A stretch of 64,000 nucleotides of DNA, from NCBI GenBank assembly GCA_027485675.1, contig JAIXQP010000027.1:1-64000 (forward strand), in the 5' to 3' direction. The notes beneath the pieces are model-generated. The model was not told the origin of the DNA. It ran no database searches and was given only the letters and a program-made list of their open reading frames with translations. Each line of letters starts with the position of its first letter. Within the stretch, counting starts at the first letter, position 1. The position numbers were made by a program, and so were the translations under genes. This document shows positions 36,745-44,087 of the stretch, piece after piece. Source of the stretch: Terriglobales bacterium (lineage in GTDB: Bacteria > Acidobacteriota > Terriglobia > Bryobacterales > Bryobacteraceae).

Positions 36745-37218
36745 ATGGAGGCTCAGCGGTACACGACCCCTATGAGCACGATTCGATTCGGCGCCACTCA
36801 CGAGTACCAGATTCTCCGGCGGGAAGAGATGCGTTCCCGCTGGACTAAAGAGAACGCTCTTCGCTTTCTTGGCCGTTTCAAGAACGATCCGACCGCAATG
36901 GCTGGGTTCCGTAAGATGGTTCCGAAGGCGCGGAACGAGCAGGGCGTGCTGGATGAGATTGCCCGGATGATGGTCTCGGGCCAGTTACTCGTTGTCGAGC
37001 AGCGGGGCTTGGTGGATCATAACCATCTCAGCCTGAAGATCCACCAGGAAGATGCGCCCGCCGCGCCGCCGCAGCGGGTTGCGGAGCCGGAAGCCGAGGA
37101 GGAGGAGGCCACCTTTGCCGCCCAAAGCGATGGCCAGGCACAGGCAGCGACACTGATTGCCGCCGCCCGCTCCGGCGTGCCGTTCTGTGAAGAGTGCGCC
37201 CGGGCGGAAGCGGCTTAG
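36745..37218 (+). CDS. small uncharacterised protein, first gene of DUF4123/pseudokinase operon
   Basis: A 157-residue protein from ATG 36745; ATG 36772 (MSTIRFGATHEYQ) is an alternative start giving 148 residues. The N-terminal part is mixed alpha/beta. A stretch of acidic residues (EPEAEEEEATFAA) precedes a C-terminal tail (AATLIAAARSGVPFCEECARAEAA, seen at its two parts AATLIAAARSG and VPFCEECARAE) with a Cys-x-x-Cys pair. I recall similar Cys-containing tails on proteins near VgrG/DUF4123 genes, so it may be a partner of the next gene product. That is inference; it has no family I can name with confidence. It lies 5 nt before the next gene. Confidence 0.7.
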   Translation: MEAQRYTTPMSTIRFGATHEYQILRREEMRSRWTKENALRFLGRFKNDPTAMAGFRKMVPKARNEQGVLDEIARMMVSGQLLVVEQRGLVDHNHLSLKIHQEDAPAAPPQRVAEPEAEEEEATFAAQSDGQAQAATLIAAARSGVPFCEECARAEAA

Positions 37219-37223
37219 TCCTT

Positions 37224-39338
37224 ATGGCAACCGACCTGCGCAGCGTCCTTTGGCCGAAGGGACCCCGCTCCGATGTGTGGGCCATTCTCGATCCGGCGCG
37301 GGATCCGAACGCGTATTGGACGTTAGTCAACTCCCATCTCAATTACAGCTGCCTGTATGCGGGCCGGTTACCGGATGCCTTAGAACAGGTCGCGCCGCAT
37401 CTGGTGCAACTTGACCCCGAGGATGAGTTCACGGACTTTCTGGCCGCGCAGGTGGGTAACAGTGTAGGCGTGTTTTTTCAGTGCGACGGGGCGATGAAGA
37501 CGGTTCGCCATCATTTGCGTAAGCTTTTGACGGTAAGAGATCCGCGCGGGCGCAAGCTCCTGTTCCGTTACTACGATCCGCGTGTCCTGCGCGTGTTTCT
37601 GCCGACTTGCGACACGGCGGAGTTAGAGCAGATGTACGGACCAATCAAGACCTACTGGGCCGAGTCCCCGGAACCCGGCCAAGTGATTGAGTTCCGGCGT
37701 GGCCGTCTGGGGCTTGAAGTCGCCAACCATAAGATAGTAACTTCGCGGGCCGCCTTCATCTCCGAAGAGGAGGATCTGCCGGCGGCCATCCTGCCGCAGG
37801 CGCCCGTGGTTCTGGTGCAGCGGGGACGTCCGGCTCTGCTGCGGCTCCCGATCGTGCTGCAGTCCGCCGGTTTGGGCGGGCAACTGCTGCGATCGAACGG
37901 ATTGCTGCGGCTCTACCGGACGTCCACCTTGGGCGAGCCGATCGCGTTCTTCGATAACCGGGTGGATCTTCCGGTCGCGAACCTAGATCCGGACCTGACG
38001 GTTTACGCCGAAGGGACCGGGGCCGGCGTTGAGACGTTGACGCTTGAACTGGGCAAGCATGGGGCGGCGAGCGCTGCCTTAACCGTCGTCGCGGTGACGC
38101 TCGAGACCGGCGCCGGAGCGGCGCAGTATAGCGAGGGAATCCAGGTGGGCCTCGCGGGCCGTACCCGCGTGGTGGTGCGACCTGCGACGCCAGAGACCTT
38201 TCGCGGCCAGATGACCTTGCGGTCGGCCGGCGGTCCGAAGCTGCTCTTGTTCCGGGAGGCGGAGGGCGGCGAGGGCGAGTCCTTGCACGAGGGGGTTACG
38301 TTTCCCGCACCGAATGAGCCGCTGTCGTTCTGGCTGCAGGCGGAGTCGGCCAGCGCCAAGGCCGGCGATGCGATGTTGCAGTTGGGGATTGAGGGCGTGG
38401 AAGGCATCGGCGATTGGTGCCTGGTGACGGCGGTGTCGATTGCGGTGCAGGCCCCCGGGGCGGGCGACGGGGCGCTGCTGTGGGGGGCGTCGGCGCCGGT
38501 GGTGGTTACGGCGGAGACGACTCCGGCCGGGGTTCCGGTGCAGTGGTCCTTGGCGCGGGCGGCGGATGACGGGGAGGCCGTCGTGGCGGCGTCGCCGCGG
38601 GCCTTGCCGACGATGGCGGTGGACGGCGCCAGCGTGGCTGTTTCGGCGGATGCTGTGGGCACGTTTGTCGTGTCCGCCAGCGCGGCGGGGTCGGCCGGAT
38701 GGGGCGGTCCGCAGGGCTCCTGCGAGGTGGTGATGGTCCGGGCTGCGCTCGAAAGCAACGAGAGCACCGTCAACGGAAGGTTCGCCCGTTGCGCCGTGGA
38801 TCCGGTGTCGAAGCAGTTCGTCTTGACGAGTGTCCGCGATGCCAGCCAGGAGGCGCCCGTGCAACTGCGGGCGACGATTCGGCTGGTGGGCGGCGGGCCG
38901 TCCGGCGAGCGGGGCGTGGGCGGATTCTTGGCGGGGTGGGCGCACCGGGTGAGTTCGGACAATACGGGCGCGCGGTACAAGGGTGGGGTGACGGTGGGCC
39001 GCAGTGCTCCGGCGGTGGAACCGCTCTCGGCGATGGTGGCCAGTAGCGGGAGCTCATTGCGGGTAGAGACAGGGCTCACGCCGGAGATCTCCTTTCCCGC
39101 CGCGTCCGGCGACAAGCCCATGGAACAGCTTTGGAGTTACCTCGATTGCGAGTCGTCCCTGGTGATCCGTTCGGAGTCCCGTCCGGACGCCTACTTCCAG
39201 GTGATGTCCCTGGCGTGGTCCTTCACGGGCGATTACACGTGCGCCGCCGGGCGGGTGCGGGCGCCGCTGGTGGCCGCGAAGTTGGCGGCCGGGCGGCCGG
39301 TGATTCCCCCCTCCCTCGTGCCATACACCGTAGACTAG
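37224..39338 (+). CDS. DUF4123 domain protein with long beta-rich (Ig-like) C-terminal region
   Basis: A 704-residue protein. Residues about 15-145 are a DUF4123 domain: LDPEDEFTDFLAAQVGNSVG, then HHLRKLLTVRDPRGRKLLFR, then YYDPRVLRVFLPTC. DUF4123 proteins (Tap/TEC) are adaptors that load specific effectors onto the type VI secretion spike VgrG. They are usually about 150-300 residues; here about 550 more residues follow with several Ig/Big-like beta-sandwich segments (for example WGASAPVVVTAETTPAGVPV and GTFVVSASAAGSAGW). No VgrG, Hcp or sheath gene is visible within 64 kb, so this is an orphan adaptor, a fusion of adaptor and cargo, or part of another contractile system (inference). ATG 37224 is chosen just after the preceding stop; the frame opens at 37194. 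Confidence 0.72.
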   Translation: MATDLRSVLWPKGPRSDVWAILDPARDPNAYWTLVNSHLNYSCLYAGRLPDALEQVAPHLVQLDPEDEFTDFLAAQVGNSVGVFFQCDGAMKTVRHHLRKLLTVRDPRGRKLLFRYYDPRVLRVFLPTCDTAELEQMYGPIKTYWAESPEPGQVIEFRRGRLGLEVANHKIVTSRAAFISEEEDLPAAILPQAPVVLVQRGRPALLRLPIVLQSAGLGGQLLRSNGLLRLYRTSTLGEPIAFFDNRVDLPVANLDPDLTVYAEGTGAGVETLTLELGKHGAASAALTVVAVTLETGAGAAQYSEGIQVGLAGRTRVVVRPATPETFRGQMTLRSAGGPKLLLFREAEGGEGESLHEGVTFPAPNEPLSFWLQAESASAKAGDAMLQLGIEGVEGIGDWCLVTAVSIAVQAPGAGDGALLWGASAPVVVTAETTPAGVPVQWSLARAADDGEAVVAASPRALPTMAVDGASVAVSADAVGTFVVSASAAGSAGWGGPQGSCEVVMVRAALESNESTVNGRFARCAVDPVSKQFVLTSVRDASQEAPVQLRATIRLVGGGPSGERGVGGFLAGWAHRVSSDNTGARYKGGVTVGRSAPAVEPLSAMVASSGSSLRVETGLTPEISFPAASGDKPMEQLWSYLDCESSLVIRSESRPDAYFQVMSLAWSFTGDYTCAAGRVRAPLVAAKLAAGRPVIPPSLVPYTVD

Positions 39339-39351
39339 AAGGAACCTTCGT

Positions 39352-41442
39352 ATGATCGGCAAAACGATTGAGCATTACTATGTCCTCGAGCAGATCAGTA
39401 CGTCCGATCTGAGCGTTGTCTACAAGGCGCGCGACCTGAAGCTGGATCGCCTGGTGATGCTGAAGGCGATTGACGTGCCACCCAACGATGCCGATGCGCT
39501 GGCCTCCTTTCAGAAGGAAGCCAAGGCGGGAGTGTCGCTCAACCACCCCAATATCTCGTCGATTTTCGACGTGATTGATCAGAAAGAGGGGCGGTTCCTA
39601 ATCTATGAGTACCTGGCGGGGAGTTCGCTGCGGGAGCGGATCGAACGGGCGACCGAGACCGGGGAGTTGTTGCCGATTGACCGAGTGCTCGACTACATGC
39701 TGGCCGTGGCTCAGGGATTGGCCGAGGCCCATCGCCACGGCATTGTCCATCGGGATGTCTGCGCTGAAAACGTGATCGTTACCCCGACCCACGCCGTGAA
39801 GATCACCAACTTCGGGAAAGCGAAGATGGGCGACGCGCCGACGTTTGCCGCCGGTGGCCGGGCGCTGACGAGTTCGTTTGGCGCTTTCGTGCCCGAACAG
39901 CTGCAGGGCGCCGGGGTGGATCACCGCTGCGACATCTACGGCCTGGCTTCGCTGCTGTTCGAACTGCTGACGGGGGAACCCGCCTTCAAGTCCAGGAACG
40001 CCGCCGCCCGCCTGCACGAGATTCTCTACAACCCCGTGCCCAATATGCAGGATCTGCGGCCGGGGATTTCGAACGGGCTCCAGCGGCTGGTCGAGCGCGG
40101 CATGGCGAAGAAGCCGGAAGACCGCCACCCGACGATGGAGGCGTTCATCGAGGATCTCCGCGCCGAAGCCCGCGAAGGCATGCAGCAGACCGAGCCGTTG
40201 CCGGACGAGCCCGCCGTGGCCGTGCTGCCCTTTGCAACCCTGGCCACCGATCCCGTGTTGAACGAGTTCTGCGACGGGCTGACCGAGGAGCTCTCGTATC
40301 AGCTGCAGCAAGTGGAGGGGCTCCGCGTGGCGGCGTCCACCTCCGCCGCGCGATTCCGCGGCAAGACGGAGGACCTGCGGAAGGTGGGCGCGCATCTGAA
40401 CGTCAATCTGTTGCTCGAAGGCACGGCGCGGGCCGCGGGCTCGAACGTGCGGTTGATCGTGAAACTGACCGATGCGGAGACGGGCTATCAGCTGTGGTCC
40501 GAACGCTATGACCGGGACCTGCGGAAGATGTTGGAGGCGCAGGACGACATTGCCGCTTCCGTCACGCGGATCCTGCGGGCCAAGGTGCTCGGCGAACCGC
40601 TGGTCAGCACGCCCACCCCGCCGCCCACGGGTTTGACGGGCCAGTTTGCCACGGCCTTCGCGGTGCCGGATCTGAATCTGGATGACGTGCTGAGCGCGGC
40701 CAAGGGCCTGCGCAATCCCGAGGAGACGATGCGGGAGGCGCTCAAGGCTGCGCAGCGGGTTCTGGACGTCCGGCCGGATTCGCTCGACGCCTTCGTTTCT
40801 CTGGGCTACGCGCATGCCGTGCTGGGCAATGGGATGGCGGCGGAGCAGGCATTCCTCAAGGCGCTGCAATTGAATCCGGAACGGACGGATGCGCGGGCCG
40901 GTATGGCGCTTTATGTGCTGGCGCCCCGTGGCGAACTTTCGAGCGCCGAGGCGTTGCTTGAGGGCGACCCCAATCCCTCGCTCGAACTCGCCCTGGGCTT
41001 GGGTTGGATCTACTTCTGGCAGGGCCGTTTTGAAGAGACGGTGAACCAATGCCGGCGGGCGTTCAAGATCGACTCGAACTCAGCGGAGATCTACCTGTTG
41101 CTCGGCCGCGCCTACGCCGCTCAGGGTCAGCATCGGGAAGCGCTGATAGCGCTGGGCCGCGGCCAGTTGATGGCGCCGGAGGATGCGCGGCTGCTCGCCG
41201 CGACCAGCTATACCCATGCGCTGTCCGGACAACCCAAGGAAGCCAACCGCCTGGCGGACGACCTGGGGGCCATTGCGCAAAAGCGCTACGTCTCGATGAT
41301 GGAACTGGCGCTGCCTTACGCGGGCCAAGGGCTGGCGGAGTGGGTGGACTGCTGTATTGAAAAGGCGAAGGAGACCCACGCGGCGGCGCTGCTGTGGTGG
41401 AAGCTCGATCCGGCTTGGAAGCCCTTCCAGAAGGCCGCTTAG
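39352..41442 (+). CDS. degenerate protein kinase (pseudokinase) with TPR repeats
   Basis: A 696-residue protein. Residues about 8-270 have the bacterial Ser/Thr kinase fold. The VAIK-type Lys (VMLKAI, Lys38) and the HRD Asp (HRDVCAEN, 133-140) are kept. However, the glycine-rich loop is ISTSDLSVVYKA with no glycine, the catalytic-loop Lys is Cys (HRDVC instead of HRDIK), and DFG is NFG (153-155). Loss of the DFG Asp usually abolishes metal-ATP binding, so it is probably a pseudokinase. A TolB/adenylyl-cyclase-like alpha/beta region (about 285-400, with VLPFATLATDP) and TPR repeats (about 470-660) follow. It begins 13 nt after the DUF4123 gene and is probably cotranscribed. Confidence 0.85.
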   Translation: MIGKTIEHYYVLEQISTSDLSVVYKARDLKLDRLVMLKAIDVPPNDADALASFQKEAKAGVSLNHPNISSIFDVIDQKEGRFLIYEYLAGSSLRERIERATETGELLPIDRVLDYMLAVAQGLAEAHRHGIVHRDVCAENVIVTPTHAVKITNFGKAKMGDAPTFAAGGRALTSSFGAFVPEQLQGAGVDHRCDIYGLASLLFELLTGEPAFKSRNAAARLHEILYNPVPNMQDLRPGISNGLQRLVERGMAKKPEDRHPTMEAFIEDLRAEAREGMQQTEPLPDEPAVAVLPFATLATDPVLNEFCDGLTEELSYQLQQVEGLRVAASTSAARFRGKTEDLRKVGAHLNVNLLLEGTARAAGSNVRLIVKLTDAETGYQLWSERYDRDLRKMLEAQDDIAASVTRILRAKVLGEPLVSTPTPPPTGLTGQFATAFAVPDLNLDDVLSAAKGLRNPEETMREALKAAQRVLDVRPDSLDAFVSLGYAHAVLGNGMAAEQAFLKALQLNPERTDARAGMALYVLAPRGELSSAEALLEGDPNPSLELALGLGWIYFWQGRFEETVNQCRRAFKIDSNSAEIYLLLGRAYAAQGQHREALIALGRGQLMAPEDARLLAATSYTHALSGQPKEANRLADDLGAIAQKRYVSMMELALPYAGQGLAEWVDCCIEKAKETHAAALLWWKLDPAWKPFQKAA

Positions 41443-41605
41443 CGGATCCAGACTGTGACGGGGCTGCGGCTGGCGTGGCTTCCGGCGGTGGGGTTCGCGT
41501 GGTGCCCGGCTGGGTATCCGGATGGGCTGATCCGGCGAAGAGGAGTTCGGCCGGGACGGGAGCAGCGAAAGCGCGTGGGCCGGCCCGACGGGGGCGTTGT
41601 GGAAA
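41434..41605. repeat. 172-bp decayed tandem duplicate of the adjacent gene's 3' end
   Basis: GCCGCTTAGCGGATCCAGAC occurs at 41434 and again at 41606 (offset 172). The region between is a deletion-riddled copy of the 3' end of the minus-strand gene that starts its stop at 41611. Shared blocks are GGGGCTGCGGCTGGCGTGGC, GAAGAGGA(G/C)TTCGGCCGGGA and ACGGGAGCAGCG. In both copies GCTTAG contains the kinase-type TAG and a minus-strand TAA, so two genes with overlapping stops were duplicated together. The 168-bp gap after the kinase stop thus holds a pseudogene fragment and no gene. Confidence 0.8.
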
Positions 41606-41610
41606 GCCGC

Positions 41611-43041
41611 TTAGCGGATCCAGACCGTGACGGGGCTGCGGCTGGCGTGGCTTCCGACGGTCCAGACCACCGGTTCGGCCCGGGGTTCGCGGGGCGTCCG
41701 GCTGGGTAGCCGGACGTTGAGTTGGGTCAGGCCAATGAAGCCCGGCACTTCGCCCGCGAAGAGGACTTCGGCCGGGACGCCGCCGACTTCGACGCGGGAC
41801 GGGAGCAGCGTGACGGCGTGGGCCGGACCAATGGGGGCGCCCGTTTGGCGCGGTGCGGCCACGTCGCCCGCCCCGGCGCCGAACAGGAGCAGCACGCTGC
41901 CGGGCAGGGCCGGAGAGCCGGGGCCGTTGCGGCTGCCATCCTGGTTCACCGCGATGGCGTGCCGCGTGGCGAAGTCCTGAAACAGTTCGGGCGCGGCTTC
42001 GGCGACGGGGACGTTGACGCGGTTCGAAGGCACCGCCGAGCCGAAGACCTGGACCGCAGCCGGCGTGCCCGGACGGAGTTCATAGGGCACCTGGATGTTG
42101 ATCTGATAGGCGTCGGTGTAGAGCAGAGGCACGGGTTCGCCGTTGACGAGCACCCGGGTTCCTTCGAGCTCGCGAGGCAGTTGCCCGCGGGCGTCCAAGC
42201 GGCCGGCGGCGGGCCGCTCCGGTCCCAACTGCTCGACAAACAGCGTCATCAACGCGCCGGGGACGAGGGGCGCGGCGGGGCCGCCGGCGGCATTGGCGAT
42301 GGCGTCCGGGCGTAGGAAACCGAACCCGAAGGGATCGCCGGTGGTCCATTGGAGGACGGTCTGTTTGAGATCGGCGCAGGCGCTTTCGGCGGTGGGCGGC
42401 TCATAGCTGGGCAGGGCGGCGGCGGCCCAGGAGATGCCCTGATTCTCAAACTCGAGGAGGGCGAGAAACGCCGATTCGTCGACGCAGCCCGTGGGAGCAC
42501 CCCAGTCGGCGGCCAGGACGGGGGCGCGGCCGAGGTGGGGACGCAAGGGATCGAGGAGGTTCGGGCCGACGGTGAGCCGGGCGGCGTAGACCACCTGCGG
42601 ATCGTTGACGGCGGGGCCGAGGCGAACCAGCGGATGGCGGGCGCCGGCGCTGCGGACGGCGGCGGCATCGGCGTTGGCGTCGATCTCGAGCAGCACGCGG
42701 GGATTGGCTCCCCATTGTCGCCAGTCGGCCTCGCGGCTGCCGGCGAGGATGACGGCGAGTTGGCTATCGAGGGCGGCTTGTATGGCTGTGACGCCGAGCG
42801 CGGCGGGTAGGCGGACGGCGTTGAGGTTCCAGCGGACGCGCAGGATGCCGAAGGTTTCGCGGGGTTGGCCGAGCCCTTCGGGCGGGACGTTCATGGCACG
42901 CAGCGTGATGGGGGTGCCGCGGTCGAGCAGACGGGTTCCCTGCACCGTGAGGGGGCCAGCGACGGGCGGGAGAACGGGGGCGTGGGCCCAGGCGGATACC
43001 GCTACCCAGCCGAGGGCGAGAGCGAGCTTACTCAAACTCAT
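41611..43041 (-). CDS. secreted protein with cellulase-like (GH5-like) N-domain and TIGR03437 C-domain
   Basis: A 476-residue protein. A signal peptide (MSLSKLALALGWVAVSAWA) is followed by a region of about 250 residues resembling a glycoside hydrolase family 5 barrel (RLLDRGTPITLRAMNVPPEG, NLNAVRLPAALG, LAADWGAPTGCVDESAFLALL), though no pair of catalytic glutamates is evident to me. The C-terminal part is the TIGR03437 domain (VPGALMTLFVEQLGP, NVRLPSRTPREPR). ATG 43041 begins the signal; the open frame extends upstream in the DUF5671 gene, whose stop overlaps it by 14 bp. The 3' end has been tandem-duplicated (see 41434-41605). Confidence 0.75.
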   Translation of the reverse strand: MSLSKLALALGWVAVSAWAHAPVLPPVAGPLTVQGTRLLDRGTPITLRAMNVPPEGLGQPRETFGILRVRWNLNAVRLPAALGVTAIQAALDSQLAVILAGSREADWRQWGANPRVLLEIDANADAAAVRSAGARHPLVRLGPAVNDPQVVYAARLTVGPNLLDPLRPHLGRAPVLAADWGAPTGCVDESAFLALLEFENQGISWAAAALPSYEPPTAESACADLKQTVLQWTTGDPFGFGFLRPDAIANAAGGPAAPLVPGALMTLFVEQLGPERPAAGRLDARGQLPRELEGTRVLVNGEPVPLLYTDAYQINIQVPYELRPGTPAAVQVFGSAVPSNRVNVPVAEAAPELFQDFATRHAIAVNQDGSRNGPGSPALPGSVLLLFGAGAGDVAAPRQTGAPIGPAHAVTLLPSRVEVGGVPAEVLFAGEVPGFIGLTQLNVRLPSRTPREPRAEPVVWTVGSHASRSPVTVWIR

Positions 43042-44083
43042 CGTAGGCGGGCGCCTTGGTCGCATCGAAGGAGAAACAGTGCCGGCCCATGGGGCGCTGG
43101 CCGCTGAGGCTGGGCGCGCCAAAGGTGGCGCAGAGCTTGTACTTGCTGCCGGTGGGCTCGGGTTCGTAGCCGTAGGGTTCGTTCGTAACCGGGTCCGTGG
43201 AGCGCACGATGCGGCCGGCGGAGTTTTCGCGGAGTGCGCTGAGGTCGGCCGGGAGTTTGCGATCGGCGACCAGCGGCCACGCGGTGTAATCCTCATAGAT
43301 GCGGCGGGCCAGGGAGTTGATGTCCTGACTGCGGCGGCGGTCTTCGGCGAGGATGCGTTGGCGGTCGGGCGAGCCGGTGTAGGAGAAGCCGGCGACAAGG
43401 GTAGCTACGATGAGCGTGGCGGCGAGGGCGGCAAAGCGAGTGTGCCAGGTTTTGGCGAGCGCGTTTTCCTTGCCCATACCGCGGGTGTAATAGGCGAACA
43501 CCGCGCCGGCGAGGCCGAGAACTACTAACGATTTGGCCAGGAAGCGGCGGGTGAGTTCGCCTTCGAGAAAGACGGCGAGGACGGCCACCAGGTCGCCGAT
43601 GAAGACCGTCGCCGTGATGAGCAGGGCGATGTTGGTGAGCCAGCGGCGGACGGGAGACGCGGTCTTGTCCGGGTTGGCCGAGAGGTCGCCGAGGATGCTG
43701 CGCGTGGCGACGACGAAGACCGGGAAGGCCACGACGATGGCGGCAATCTGCCAGCTTACCTGGCGGAGCGCCCAGGCTTTGGTGGGGCGGTCGAGCGCAT
43801 CGGGTACCCAGTAGTCGATCATGGTGAACCAGATGGAACCGATAGCGCAGATCCAGCCGCCTAGCGTGCCGAAGGCGAGCAGATGATAGAAGGCCTCCCG
43901 CGCGGCTTCGAGGGTGCTGCGGGGCGTGGGCATGGGGACGCCGGTGGTTTCGGCGTACCACGCCCCGAGCGCCTCATAGACGGTCCGCGCCGGCCAGCCC
44001 TGCTGCTTTAGGAGCTCCACCAGGAACGAGTCCGAGGCCCCCGCCTGCTTGGCCGCGCGCAGAAACCGTGCCAGTTCGTCCAT
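43028..44083 (-). CDS. DUF5671-type integral membrane protein
   Basis: A 351-residue protein. A short N-terminal helical segment (LARFLRAAKQAGASDSFLVELLKQQGW, shown as LARFLRAAKQAG and LVELLKQQGW) precedes about six transmembrane helices (HLLAFGTLGGWICAIGSIWF, WQIAAIVVAFPVFVVA, NIALLITATVFIGDLVAVLA, SLVVLGLAGAVFAYY, FAALAATLIVATLVAGF). It ends with a soluble C-terminal region of about 100 residues. The pattern fits DUF5671. The function is unknown. The start has TATTGT 6 nt upstream with the spacer AGAGGC, which could also act as a weak Shine-Dalgarno. It overlaps the next gene downstream by 14 bp. Confidence 0.75.
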   Translation of the reverse strand: MDELARFLRAAKQAGASDSFLVELLKQQGWPARTVYEALGAWYAETTGVPMPTPRSTLEAAREAFYHLLAFGTLGGWICAIGSIWFTMIDYWVPDALDRPTKAWALRQVSWQIAAIVVAFPVFVVATRSILGDLSANPDKTASPVRRWLTNIALLITATVFIGDLVAVLAVFLEGELTRRFLAKSLVVLGLAGAVFAYYTRGMGKENALAKTWHTRFAALAATLIVATLVAGFSYTGSPDRQRILAEDRRRSQDINSLARRIYEDYTAWPLVADRKLPADLSALRENSAGRIVRSTDPVTNEPYGYEPEPTGSKYKLCATFGAPSLSGQRPMGRHCFSFDATKAPAYDEFE

Positions 44084-44087
44084 GCCT

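Noticed and set aside
41455-41709. Short plus-strand open frames after the kinase gene
   Set aside because: They lie in the decayed duplicate and have no ribosome-binding site or family.
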